From Larix kaempferi (Eukaryota > Streptophyta > Pinopsida > Pinales > Pinaceae), in the NCBI GenBank assembly GCA_027924585.1, contig BSBM01000260.1, positions 16,802,001-16,866,000 on the forward strand: DNA of 64,000 nt, given 5' to 3'. Under the pieces are notes generated by a model. The model was not told the origin of the DNA and did no database searches. It was given only the letters and a program-made list of their open reading frames with translations. The translations under genes were made by a program, and so were the position numbers. This document shows, in pieces, positions 1-11,759 of this stretch; position 1 is the first letter of the stretch; every line of letters begins with the position of its first letter.

Positions 1-284
1 TAAACCAGCAATACTCTGTAGCACTCTATCAAAAATATGGCTAGGCAACTGTCTCAATGGGCTTATGCAAAGCCTAGCAAAGAAGGGTGCCTCTGTAGGT
101 AATAATGTATATATGTCTGGACATTACAATAGACCATCTGTCCCCACTGATATGTCTGCTCGGGGCAATCTGAATAAAACTGTGTGCCTCCTCTGAAGGC
201 ATCCGATCTCTGATCTGGAAAAAAGAAAAAAGTATAGTATGGTCCCCAACCACACAATCTGCAGCATGGTTGGATGTGATAACA
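1..284 (-). repeat. 5' end of a giant LTR (subfamily 2), cut by window start
   Basis: The stretch ends in GTGATAACA at 284 and resembles 61980-62270, including the paired motifs around the CACACAATCTGCAG stretch. It is therefore the 5' terminus of a subfamily-2 TGTTATCAC...GTGATAACA LTR in minus orientation. The rest lies outside the window. Bases 285-345 match neither this LTR nor the partner LTR of element A and remain unassigned. Confidence 0.7.
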
Positions 285-345
285 GAAGACAAAGTAAAAG
301 AAGGAGAGATTGTTATGACCACCTTGAATGGTCTCCCAAGATCAT

Positions 346-2690
346 GGGACTCATTCCCCATGGCACAATAATATAAAATAATATGTCCAAAATAATACAA
401 ATGATCAAATCCTGTCCTCAAAATCTGTGAGAGACATGCAGTCAAAGGCCTCCTGTGGCCTCTGTGGACCCCACTGACTAATGCCAACTGACTTGAAGGT
501 GGGGGATTCACCCTATAAGACCTATGTGAAGACCAAGTGCCAAAACCTTGCCTAAATTGCCCAAATCGAATTCTTCAATGACCCTTTTATTCCATTTTTA
601 ATTCGCCTCAGTAACTGTGTAGCTACCCAAACTGACACCCAAAGTACCTACGTTGTCAAACTGAGCCCACCAAGATCTCTGAAAGGGGGGTATAATGGTA
701 AAATCAAGTGGCTGGACCACCCCCTCATCATACAGCGCCCTAGGTGAAACTGGCCTCTCATGCCTCTGATGGACAAGCTGGGAAATCATGCCCAAATCTG
801 GTCAACAAGTGGATAACTGCATCTATCACTATCAGAAGTGCCCGGAACTAAATGATAAGTGTCTCAATGGATCCAAAAATTGAGAAGACCCAAATCCACT
901 AGGAGTGTGTATTCATACACTGTGTGTTTCCCTAAGGGGCCAACTGTAAGGTCCACCATACCTGGACAGTGCATAATCTGATGATCTGGAAATAATAATA
1001 AATCTGCTGAACTGCATCAACCATCCTCTAAATCATATGTCCACCATATGGTATCATCAACAAAAGTATGTGGGACCATCAATCATCGTCCATAAGCATA
1101 TATGGCCCACATCATCACGGATCCCAAGAATGACCATGGTCAAACTATGTTTGACTAGGTCAAATTATAACCAAGGACAAGATTATGACAAACTAAGTAA
1201 TGTTCCTTTTAGATCATATTCACAGCACAACTTAAAGTATAAACATCATTCAGTGGCAGTTAATACATTTATATTTTTCAATGTTATTAATATTTACTTG
1301 CACAATAGCTTAAATGACAAACTCACCCATTGGACATGGCCTAACTGCTAGCTAAGGATGAAGGCTAAGAACAAGGCTAGGAAAAGGGGGTGACTTGACC
1401 AAACTCCACCAAAAGCCACTTTAGACGTGGAGAGGGGGAAGCTACACTCTGTGCCGGACAAATAACAAGGGGAAGGGTTGTGCCTCACAAATGGATAAGT
1501 TGTTTAGAGAGTGTTTATTCAAGTTAGGCATTATGTCTAAATCAAGCTGATCCAAGTTCATTAGGATCGGATTCATTTCATTTCATGGCCTTTTTGGCCT
1601 ACATAATCCTTCGGATTTCAGATGTGCTAAGAAACACAACTAGTTGCAGCTTGCATCCAGGGCATGTTTATACATATACAAGATCAGTAATAAAAGATAT
1701 AACTTTGAGTAACATTTTCTTTTTGGACCTTTTCTATACTCTTCGAGAAGTATTTTTAGCAGTTCATTGCTCTTGCCCTTTACTCACGTGTGTTTAAAAA
1801 CACATTCTAGAGTTTATAGTTTCCATGGGCGTATTTATAAAGATTTCCAATATAGATAGTACATGAGCTTTCAGTTTTAGCCAACATCTCAAGTGACTAG
1901 GGGGACTTCTGCCAATGCCAAACATCGGGACAACCGACCAAAATGATTTAGGCCTACAATCCAACTCACCAAAGGCAAGTTTTGTCACCAACTCAGAGCC
2001 GAGACACAAAACAAACATGGATGCGGTGCAACACAGAGGTAGAAATGGGGAAGTCCTCAGTATCAAGAAGTCAAGAAGGCAAGTCAAAGGTGAAAGCCAA
2101 ATAAGGAAGGTCATGGATGGATGGAATCAAATGAAATGGTGCCTAGGATAGCAGACAATGATGTCAGGAAAGACCATATCTATGCTCATAGGAGGGTAAT
2201 GAAAACCAATGAGTTTTGTCAGAAAACCTAAGTGTGCAAGTAATAGGTCCATTTTATAATTTATAACATCATCAAGATAGTTCATTTCATTTTAAACAAA
2301 TTGCCACATCATGAATCATATACCAAGTCCAAGCTATGAATATGACTAAAACAACAAGATAGTAATCCAAAGCCAATAATCAGAAGTCCATAGGTCACAT
2401 CACATCATAATAATCCTCAATAATCATCTGAAATACAGCTGCAATATAATCACTGGGCACTGAACTGGAACTATATAGAACAAAGGGTCACATCGGTCAT
2501 CAAATCTAAGCTCTCAAGGCTCAGCCTTAGCACAAGGTCTAACAAAAATCTGATACAATATACTGCTCTGATCCATGAGTGATCACAAATAATAAGCTCA
2601 TCATAGCCAATCTCTGTAAAATCCACGCTCTGAAATGTGTAGATATCTGCTCAGCAAGAATAGTAGCCCAACTACTATGGTGTGATAACA
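346..2690 (-). repeat. 3' LTR of element A (partial)
   Basis: This aligns with 7300-11051 (minus the 8293-9696 insertion) over its full length, with scattered substitutions and small indels. It ends at GTGTGATAACA, followed at once by the polypurine-like tract. At 1332-1342 it keeps the uninterrupted GGCCTAAC site that is duplicated around the hAT-like insertion in the partner LTR. Short ORFs across it are not conserved and are not genes. Confidence 0.8.
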
Positions 2691-2705
2691 TCTGGCTCCA
2701 GTTGG
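2691..2705 (-). promoter_or_regulatory. Polypurine-like tract of element A
   Basis: On the minus strand this reads AACTGGAGCCAGA directly before the 3' LTR (TGTTATCAC). Nearly the same 13 bases precede the 3' LTR of element B at 26343-26357. Conservation and position suggest the plus-strand priming site, although it is not a pure purine run. Confidence 0.6.
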
Positions 2706-3274
2706 GACAAGTGCTCTAAGGGAGAGAGCGCTTTAGAACCCAGAATCTCTAGTCTCGAACTGCTCTGCATCAATCTTCAATCCAAAAACTCATCTTCCTT
2801 GCTTTCAGCTTTTATTTTGCACCTGTATCTGCGCTCATAGCCACTAGAATACCACATGAAGCATGTATGGGAGATATATAAAATAAAACTGAAAATGAAA
2901 TCTATGCTAAGACAGAAATTGAAATGCATAAAAGAAATTCTAATCTAACATGGCATATAAATTTTATTTAGTTTGTTGTGCGGGAGGAAAAGAAAACTTT
3001 TCAAACAGGCATACTCAACTCAACTCGCACAGAAAGACAACAAGTACTCAAAAATCTAACCACTCTTCAATGCATGTAGGAAGTGAGGACACGCTTAGGA
3101 AGGAGCAAGGCTCAACTCAATCAACCACTCAGCAGGAAGACAAACTCAAACAATCAGAAAGAAAAGAAAAATGGCAATACTCAGCACTCAGAAAAGGAAA
3201 AGCACATAGATCCTACTGCTCAAGTGAGCTTATTCAAAGACCTAGCTACTCTACTCTACCAATCAGCACAAATG

Positions 3275-3832
3275 TTAGGTAAAATCGTAAATCCAGTGCA
3301 ACCATTCCTCAAATAGGTTAATGATTCTTATTTGATTTTTGATAATAGAACAAGTCAAGATTGGGCTAAAGATTAACAAATTTGAGGGCACAATCTTCTT
3401 GACTTGTTCAAAAATTGAAGAATGGTTTGAATGATGCAATATGAAATTATGCCAAGGAGAAGACTGACTGATACAAACATCCTCCATCAGACAACTGATA
3501 GGATCATAAAATTTATGCAAGTTAAACTTAGAGATGGATGGAGTGAAAACATAAGGCATGTGATTCGATTCATTAACTTCTTCATTTACTTCTCTCACAT
3601 ACTCAATTTGATTCTCCTTGGGACTGATGATCAAAAACCCAAGTGGGGATAAATTAAAATTTAGAAGACGAAAAATCAAAATCAAGCCCACTTGATGCTC
3701 AAAAATGGAGAAAAGATTAAATTGATCTTTAAACACATTTTCTAGCCACCAAGAATGATTGATAACTTGACAACAAGCATTATGGTTCCACAGTGGCTGA
3801 AAAGGGAAATGAAGTGCTTTTTCTCCAAACAT
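3275..3832 (-). CDS. Element A terminal ORF, unknown function
   Basis: An open frame of 185 codons between the gag ORF and the polypurine tract, in a different frame from gag. No known domain is recognised. It is rich in aromatic and aliphatic residues and ends with WLHWIYDFT. The element B ORF at 26612-27043 ends with WLHWIYHFT, and the DNA around the two stops is also conserved (3271-3304 versus 26608-26641). A shared C-terminus in two elements with different LTRs argues for a conserved region, either a coding C-terminus or a cis RNA/DNA signal near the 3' end. The Met start is nominal. It could also be the remnant of a longer polyprotein. Confidence 0.45.
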   Translation of the reverse strand: MFGEKALHFPFQPLWNHNACCQVINHSWWLENVFKDQFNLFSIFEHQVGLILIFRLLNFNLSPLGFLIISPKENQIEYVREVNEEVNESNHMPYVFTPSISKFNLHKFYDPISCLMEDVCISQSSPWHNFILHHSNHSSIFEQVKKIVPSNLLIFSPILTCSIIKNQIRIINLFEEWLHWIYDFT

Positions 3833-4293
3833 GTAATCATGCTTATACTTCTTAAAAGCAAAAGATTAACTAGACCACCAACCCCAAAAAGATTGAACAG
3901 GCTGGGCAGGGAGGGTGGATTGAAAATATGCACAGTCTCCTAGGTGGATAAAAAAAATTTGGCCTTGGAATTTGACAAAATGAAAGGCCTTTCAAAATAG
4001 CACTAGGGATGAATTCAAGGTTTTGATTAAATCTAATATTTACAATCTGAGAACAAGATTGACCATAACTATCTAACTCTAAGTTATCTTGCTTAAAGAT
4101 GAAAAAAGAAAAATTTAAATACTCACTATAAGAAGTAGAACAAAGATTAGAGCATCTAGTGTGATATATTGACTCATCCTCATCTTGAGATTGATCTTCG
4201 ATTGATTTATTATTAAATTCATATGAGGGTAAATGATCATCTTCATTTAATTTGTCAGGGAGAAAATTAACAAGTTCATTTAAAACATATTGA

Positions 4294-5058
4294 TTATTTG
4301 CACAATGATCGTGTCAAAATCACTGCTAAAGGATCTCGGTCAATGTCCCCACTTTCTTCTTCTTCAATAAGGTGATAAGGAATTGAATGATCAATAAAGA
4401 TAGAATGACTAATGAGTTTTTCCGAAGGAGAAACTTCGATAGACTTGTTGACTAAAAGCTCATCCTCATAAATTTCCTCAGGATCAGGACTAGGGCTATC
4501 TAAAAAGAAATTTGAAAACTTATGATTTATACAATGACTATGGATTTGACTTTCGATTGGCTCAAAAGTAGAAGACATCCTCAAAAGAAATTGGGCAAGA
4601 GGGGTCATCTCCGGATGTTGACAACTTGCTTGATATTTGATTATTAATTGATTCAACAATAGAATCGGAAAGGAAAGGTTTTGATCTTGGATTTGATTTG
4701 AAGAATATATATCATTGGATTCATTTCCCCATTTTTCTAAGAAATTTTGTTCAAACATGTCATACCCGGAAATGCTATTGGGCTTCAAATTCAAAAACCA
4801 GAGCTCAGCTCTTTCTTTGAAAGATGAAGCCAATAGTTTCATACACACATCCTCATGGGTTATGGATAAATGATTAAAAATTTCCCTAAAAGTCTCAAGG
4901 TGCCTTTTAGCAGAGGTCTCATAACTTCCATCGAATTTAGGCAACCTTTCACGGGCTTGAAGAGGAATATGATGAGGATACCCAACAATTTTTGAGAAGT
5001 CAAAGACTTTTAATCGACCGAAAGTTCTAGGCCGCTCAGAAGCAGCCATGGATAGCAA
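4294..5058 (-). CDS. Gag-like protein of element A
   Basis: An open frame of 254 codons starting about 300 bp downstream of the primer binding site, as expected for gag. Residues about 35-115 show a retrotransposon Gag core: a FDGSYE-like start, a helix with HLETFREIF, an MKLLASSFKERAELWFLNL block and FLEKWG. The second Met (MAASERP, codon 4) is an equally good start. The C-terminal half is acidic and serine-rich, with no CCHC zinc knuckle. Gag should form the cytoplasmic virus-like particle that packages the element RNA. No protease or polymerase follows, so the element is non-autonomous. The frame has no stop, which fits a fairly young or selected copy. Confidence 0.7.
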   Translation of the reverse strand: MLSMAASERPRTFGRLKVFDFSKIVGYPHHIPLQARERLPKFDGSYETSAKRHLETFREIFNHLSITHEDVCMKLLASSFKERAELWFLNLKPNSISGYDMFEQNFLEKWGNESNDIYSSNQIQDQNLSFPILLLNQLIIKYQASCQHPEMTPLAQFLLRMSSTFEPIESQIHSHCINHKFSNFFLDSPSPDPEEIYEDELLVNKSIEVSPSEKLISHSIFIDHSIPYHLIEEEESGDIDRDPLAVILTRSLCK

Positions 5059-5359
5059 AAATTTTATTTTTTTATTTTTATTTTTAAATCAAGAACCTAA
5101 ATACAAAATGATGCACCCCATGGGTTCTAGATAATGATAGGATCGATCACCAATGGAGTCACTTATGTGGAGTCGCTAGGCAGATTTTAATTCTTTTCTA
5201 CCAAAAGATATGTCGTTAGGATAGCAGGGAAAAATGAGTGACAAATAGATGGCTATGCTTAAATTAAGGATTAAAATGATAACCATCTAGATTAATCCGG
5301 ATGCGATAAGATATGAATTATGCATGGATACTCGCAGATACCTAAGGTAAGCCTCTACC

Positions 5360-5377
5360 TCCCCGGCAACAGCGCCA
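5360..5377 (-). promoter_or_regulatory. Primer binding site of element A (tRNA-Asp type)
   Basis: On the minus strand this reads TGGCGCTGTTGCCGGGGA, four bases after the end of the 5' LTR. It matches the complement of the plant tRNA-Asp 3' end at all but one position. This fixes element A on the minus strand and marks its LTR boundary. Confidence 0.85.
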
Positions 5378-8292
5378 AAAATGTTATCAGACAACTTGTA
5401 GTTGTCCCTAATGGTATCCCATCCGGGACGGTAGAGGAGGAGGACAACTAAAGAGGTGACCCAAGAAGTGCAACGGTTCCCAATGCAAGCTAGGTGTCAT
5501 GATAACTGAGGCACTCTTCACTTTAGATCATGAAAAGTCAAGACCAAGGGGGAGACCCTAGCCAATCAATGAAGATTAGCTAACACAAAGGTTCCTAGGG
5601 AAATGTGTAAGTGAGGTTACGAAAACCAATGCGTGAGTTAGATTAAGTGGACCCAAGAGTTAAGTATGGTTGAAGAGGCTTAGGATGTGACAAGTGTTCA
5701 ACAAATGTATGATTCAGGCCACTTATTGAAGTTCAATGGATAGATCTAGCACCATGAAAATACACAAGTGGGGCCCACTTCCTTAAAACAGGGAAAATGG
5801 TCCAAGATGGGTCCACTTGGTCAAAATTAATGGAAGATGGTACTAGAGGGGCTCTATAGCATGGATCTATGGATTAACCAAGAATTGAGAGCACCCAAAT
5901 GTGGGATCTAGCAAAGGCCACTAACTCGAAGAAGTGCGAATTGCCCCAAGGGAGACTAGTGCCTTAGATCAAGGGCCAATTGGAGTCGGATGTCCACCAA
6001 AATGTAGATCGGGGTAGTCAAGGTGCAAAGCAAGGTGGATTTTGAAGATCAAGAGCATCCAATGGCTAGATCTCAGTAGATCTGAGATTCAAAATGCATC
6101 ACCAAGTGACCCAAGTGGGGCTCAATCCCTCAAAATGAGGAATGGGGCCCACAAGGTGAAAATCAACAAGGTGAAGCACTAGGGGTAGGTTATCAAGGTG
6201 GATCTATGCAAATCAAGTGGGATCTCACCTACCCAAGTCTTGGAACTAGCCCCAATAGCTTCCCTCAAGGAGTGCGACCTCCCTCAAGGAGGCTAATGTG
6301 CCTTGGAAAGTGTGTCAAATGGCTGCCAATCCACACCAAACTATAGATCCAAATTGTTGTGGATGCTATACAGGTGGGTTTTCAATATTTTCCCCAAAAC
6401 CAAGCTAGATCCAAGTAGATCTAAAAAAATAAAAAAATGAGGGTTTTAATCAATTAGGGCTTTGTGATCTAAGAGAGTAGATGGATAAGATAGAAGAAAT
6501 TCATACCTCATGGAACATACCTGGAAAATGAAGATGGAAGAGGCTTGAGATGAGGATTACTTCCCACAAAGATCAAATGCCAAACTTTGATGCACCCTTC
6601 TTGCCAACGTTTTGCCTCCTTCAACCAAATCGATTTCCCTATTCCTGTCAATCAAGGACACAAAGATCAATCAATCAATCAAGAATGGGATGAGATGCAA
6701 ACAAAGATATGAGAAACATGAATTGTTGGTACAAAGACAAAACAACTCCCTGTCACCCAAAACATCCTCTTGAAGCTTTGAAGAGTAGGCCTCCCCACCA
6801 ATTCGCACTCCTTGAAATCGCCTTCTTTGCCTACAAAACAATGTTAGTTGAAAATAAAATCAAGATGGCCACCAATGTCTGTCAATGTAGTGGAAGAAGC
6901 ATTTACAATCACCTCAAGCATTCCAACTTCAAGATCCAAGATGCCCAAGAAAGTATTTTTATTCCAATAGCCAAGAGCCAAAAATCTCTAGATCCATTTT
7001 ACAATGAGGGGGTCTCCTCCTTATATAGGATAATAAAGACCAAAACCATAGATCTCAAAACCACTTTATGAAATGAGTGGTTGAGATTAAAAGATCTCAT
7101 AACATAATCAATGGCTAAGATGAGCCATAACATAATATCACATGGATCACTCAAAATAAAGGTGACATCATAGTTAAGAGTGACTAAGTGAGGGGGACGT
7201 CATCCTCTAGAGGGGGCAAAAACACATGGCCCCACCTCATATGACATGGACATGACTCAACAAGCTCATGGTGGAGCTAGGAGGCATCAATCCTTACTAG
7301 CTCATCCCCATGGCACAATAATATAAAATACTATGTCCAAAATAATACAAATGATCAAATCATGTCCTCAAAATCTGTGAGAGACATGCAGTAAAAGGCC
7401 TCCTATGGCCTCTGTGGACCCCACTGACTGATGCCCACTGACTGGAAGGTGGGGGGTTCACCCTAGAAGACTTTTGTGAAGACCAAGTGCCAAAACCTTG
7501 CCTAAATTGCCCAAATCGAATTCCTCAGTGACCCTTTTATTCCATTTTTAATCCGCCTGTGTAACTGTGAAGCTGCCAAAACTGACACCCATAGTGCCTG
7601 CGCTGTCAAAATGAACCCACCAGGCTCTCTAAAAGGGGTGTATAATGGTAAAATCAAGTGGCTGGACCACCCCCTCATCATAGAGCGCCCTAGGTGAAAC
7701 TGGCCTCTCATGCCTCTGCTGGACAAGCTGGGAAATCATGCCCAAATCTGGTCAACAAGTGGATAACTGCATCTATCACTGTCAAAAGTGCCCGGAACTA
7801 AATGATAAGTGTCTCAATGGATCCAAAAGACCCAAATCCACCAGGAATGTGTACTCATACACCATGGGGTTGCCCTAAAGGGGCCAACTGTAAGGTCCAC
7901 CATACCTAGAGAGTGCATAATCTGATGATCTGGAAATAATAATAAATCTGTTGAACTGCATCAACCATCCTCTAAATCATATGTCCACCATATGGTATCA
8001 TCAACAAAAGTATGTGGGACCATCAATCCTCATCCATAATCATATATGGCCCACATCATCACGGATCCCAAGAATGACCATGGTCAAACTATGTTTAACT
8101 AGACCCAAATTATAACCAAGGACAAGATTATGGTAAAGACTAAGACATGTTCCTTTTAGATCATATTCACAGCATAACTTAAAGTAAAAACATCATTCAG
8201 TGGCAGTTAATACATTTATATTTTTCAATGTTATTACTATTTACTTGCACAATAACTTAAATGACAGACTCACCCATTGGACATGGCCTAAC

Positions 8293-9696
8293 CAATGTTT
8301 GAAAAATCGAAATCGGACTCAGAATCGGTCGAGGGTCAACTCGGAATCGGAATCGGAATCGGTAATGAATCGGTCATAAATCGGCCGATTTGAATTTAAT
8401 GAATTAATTTACTAAAAAAATACATAAAATATTTAAATTTTAAAGAAAAACAACATTTTCAAGATTTTAGGACTGTTGTTATGACCCAGACCTATTGTTT
8501 GAAGGCCAAAGAGCACCTATACTTCTTGTTTAGGGCTGCTTTCATCCACAATACTGCCCACAATTTATTTTTAGCCTTTAAGGTGATTTTCATGACTTTT
8601 TACTACTGCAAAGGTCTTAACAGGCACATGTTTGCTTCAAATTGTTGTACGAGGGTTTGAACAGCTTCAACCTTAGTTGCATGAAACGAGGAAACGGGGA
8701 CGAAACAGGGAAACTTCGAAACAGGGGAAACGTGACCCCCCCAAAATTTTGGAAATTTTGGAAATGCAATATATATATATATATATATATATATTAAATT
8801 AATAAATTAGCAAAGACATTTACAAAAATGAATGTGAAATATAAATCATCAATCATACATGTCAACGAATCATTGCCTATATTGGGATCCTATTCATCAA
8901 TAGCACCCTATGCCTCCCTCCTCTAAGCTCTAGACCTTGCCTCTAACTTGAATTTCAAAGTTGATCCTCCAAGGACATTAGTCAACAACTCAACACACTA
9001 CAATTTTGATGAAACTTCCTAATCCAATAGTTAAAATAACGTAGAAAAAGATTCCCATGCTTGATAAGTGATTTTGCATGAGTGGAGAGTACATTTTTTA
9101 TTAAGGTCATGACAAAGGAATTCAACAATCAGCACCACCAACATCAAGGTACATATAGGGGTTGATGTGCTTGATTAAATGCCAAATCCATACCCTCATA
9201 CATGATAGAATCTGGTGGAAACCTTGCAATCCTAAAATCCTGAAAACTATTAAGTCTGGTGAATTTTGAATGGGACTAAAAATCTACTTTTTGCATATGA
9301 AGTCCGATGAGGTTGGAACCACTCTCAAACATCCTGAAACAATTAATGGTAATGTTAAAAATTTAAGTAAAAGGATGAAAAATAAAAGATAAGGAGAATG
9401 TCACTTTTACTTACCATTAATATCACCAAGTACTACTGCACCATGGGGATATTGCATTGTTCTTTTGAGTTTGCGGGCACCCACACAAAATTCCAGACAA
9501 AACCGGCCGATTTTTTACATAAATCGGCCGATTAGACTGGTTTGGTAGCGAATCGGCCAATTCAGTGTTCAGATCAGCCGGTTCGGTACCAAACTGGTCC
9601 TCCGATCCGATTTGGAGACCGGTTTGAACCGGTTTGGCCTTAAATCGGTGAATCGGCCGATTCCGATTCCGATTTCAATCGATTTTTAAAACTATG
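8293..9696. mobile_element. Non-autonomous hAT-like DNA transposon
   Basis: A 1404-bp insertion flanked by a perfect 8-bp direct repeat GGCCTAAC (8285-8292 and 9697-9704). The left LTR of element A has the same site once, uninterrupted. Termini are imperfect inverted repeats: CAATGTTTGAAAAATCGA at the left and the complement of CATAGTTTTAAAAATCGA at the right. An 8-bp TSD with CA...TG ends is typical of hAT elements. Subterminal regions are rich in CGGAATCGG / CCGATTCCG words. No transposase ORF is visible, so it is a MITE-like derivative. It contains an (AT)n run at 8769-8794. Confidence 0.8.
8769..8794. repeat. (AT)n microsatellite
   Basis: About 13 AT dinucleotides in a row inside the hAT-like element. 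Confidence 0.95.
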
Positions 9697-11051
9697 GGCC
9701 TAACTGCTAGCTAAGGATGAAGGCCAAGAACAAGGCTAGGCAAAGGGGTGACTTGACCAAACTCAACCAAAAGATACTTTAGACGAGGAGAGGGGGAAGC
9801 TACACTCTATGCCAGACAAATAACAAGGGGAAGGGCTGTGCCTCACAACTGGATAAGTTGTTTAGAGAGTGTTTATTCAACTTAGGCATCATGTCTACAT
9901 CAAGCTGATCCCGGTTTATTAGGATCATTCATTTCATTTCATGGCCTTTTTGGCCTACATAACCCTTCGGATTTCAGATGTGCTAAGAAACACAACTAGT
10001 TGCAGCTTGCATCCAGGGCATGTTTATACATATACAAGGTCAGTAATAAAAGATATAACTTTGAGTAACATTTGCTTTTAGGAACCTTTTCTATACGATT
10101 CGAGGAGTATTTTTAGCAATTCATTGCTCTTGCCCTTTACTCACGTGTGTTTAAAAACACATTCTAGAGTTTATAGTTTCCATGGGCGTATTTATAAATA
10201 TTTCCAATATAGGTAGTACATGAGCTTTCAGTTTTAGCCAACAACATCTCAAGTGACTAGTGGAACTTCTACCAGTGCCAAACATCGAGACAACCGACCA
10301 AAATGATTTAGGCCTACAATCCAACTCACCAAAGGCAAGTTCTGTCACCAACTCAGAGCCGAGACACAAAACAAACATGGATGCGGTGCAACACAGAGGT
10401 AGAAATGGGGAAGTCCTCAGTATCAAGAAGTCAAGAAGGCAAGTCAAAGGTGAAAGCCAAATAAGGAAGGTCATGGATGGATGGAGTCAAATGAAAATGG
10501 TGCCTAGGCTAGCAGACAAGGATGTCAAGAAAGACCATATCTATGCTCATAGGAGGGTAATGAAACCAATGAGTTTTGTCAGAAAACCTAACTGTGCAAG
10601 TAATAGGTCCATTTTATAATTTATAACATCATCAAGATAGTTCATTTCATTTTAAACAGTTTGCCACATCATGAATCATATACCAAAGTCCAAGCTATGA
10701 ATATGACTAAAACAACAAGATAGTAATCCAAAGCCAGTAATCAGAAGTCCATAGGTCACATCACATCATAATAATCATCAATAATCATCTGAAACACTGC
10801 TGCAATATAATCACTGGGCATTGAATTGGAACTGTATGGAACAAAGGGTCACATCGGTCATCAAATCTAAGCTCTCAAGGCTCAGCCTTGGCACAAGGTC
10901 TAACAAAAATTTGATACAATATACTGCTCTGATCCATGAGTGATCACAAATAATAAGCTCATCATAGCCAATCTCTGTAAAATCTAGGCTCTGAAATGTG
11001 AAGATATCTGCTTAGCAAGAATAGTAGCCCAGCTACTATGGTGTGATAACA

Positions 11052-11759
11052 AGACCATGCATTCCTTCACGTGCCGCAGCACATCGTCCTTCAAGCCCTT
11101 CCAAGAGAACCTCTCCCTGACCTACCGGTATGTTTTGAAGAAACCTTGATGTCCTGTTGTAGGAGTGTTGTGGGCAGCATGCAAAATCTTCACCTTTAGC
11201 TTGGACTCTGGCACCAAGTATATCCGATGTTTGTAGAAAATGATGTCGTTAATCACTCGATATCTATCATCCTGTATAAGGTCATCCATCAACTCGCAAT
11301 CAAATTTATCTTTGAAATATTCTACCAGGAGATGAGCCTTCCAATCGGTTGAAATCTCCATCAATGAACACGCGGTTGGTTTTCTAGAGAGTGCATCACC
11401 AACCACATTTCTCTTCCCCTTCACATAGTCTATGTCGAAGTCGCATCCTTGTATACTGCTAACCCACTTTTGTTGCCTCTCATTTAAGTCTTTTTGCTCC
11501 TGGAAGTGCTTCAAACTCTTGTGGCATGTCCTTACCACGAATCTATTTCCCACCAAGTACTGTCTAAACTTCGGCAATGCATGCATGATGGCAAGCATCT
11601 CTTTGTCATACATAGAGTAGAGCCTTTTTGGCTCCCTAAGTTTCTTGCTTTTAAAGGCTATTGGGTGTATATTCTGCATCAACACCGCCCCAATGCCAAT
11701 GACTGAAGCGTCACATTCCAGCATGAAAGGCTAGCTCAACTCCAGTAGTGCCAAGACCG
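11052..11759 (-). pseudogene. Element D RNase H and N-terminal integrase fragment
   Basis: An open stretch of 200 codons (11724-11122) begins with the RNase H signature LECDASVIGIGAVLMQ and continues through the FRQYLVGNRFVVRT and QQKWVSSIQGCDFDIDYVKGKRNVVGDALSR blocks of Ty3/gypsy RNase H. It then enters the integrase zinc-binding region with HAAHNTPTTGHQG. A stop follows TYR, and the frame goes on with RHVKEC up to 11052, where element A interrupts it. The integrase core (DDE) must lie beyond the left edge. This would degrade the RNA strand during reverse transcription and then integrate the cDNA. It is non-functional because of stops and truncation. Confidence 0.85.

Larger units (their letters stand above)
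346..11051 (-). mobile_element. Element A: giant-LTR, gag-only Ty3/gypsy-like retrotransposon
   Basis: The order on the minus strand is 5' LTR (5382-11051), primer binding site (5360-5377), Gag-like ORF (5058-4294), terminal ORF (3832-3275), polypurine-like tract (about 2691-2705) and 3' LTR (2690 leftward). The interior is only about 2.7 kb and has no protease, RT, RNase H or integrase, so the element must depend on enzymes supplied in trans. Without the hAT-like insertion the 5' LTR is about 4.26 kb, far longer than the interior. This is the layout of LARD or TR-GAG elements. The left terminus is disturbed. The right flank AGACC is a possible TSD whose partner is not in the window. Element A sits inside the integrase region of element D. 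Confidence 0.8.
5382..11051 (-). repeat. 5' LTR of element A (about 4.26 kb plus nested insertion)
   Basis: Bounded by TGTTATCAG at 5382, next to the primer binding site, and GTGATAACA at 11051. The part from 7300 to 11051 matches the left LTR (346-2690). The 5382-7290 part resembles the U5-side half of the solo LTRs at 12948, 29162 and 44703. A 1404-bp hAT-like element with an 8-bp TSD interrupts it at 8293-9696. Apart from LTR sequence I see no gene. Confidence 0.85.
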
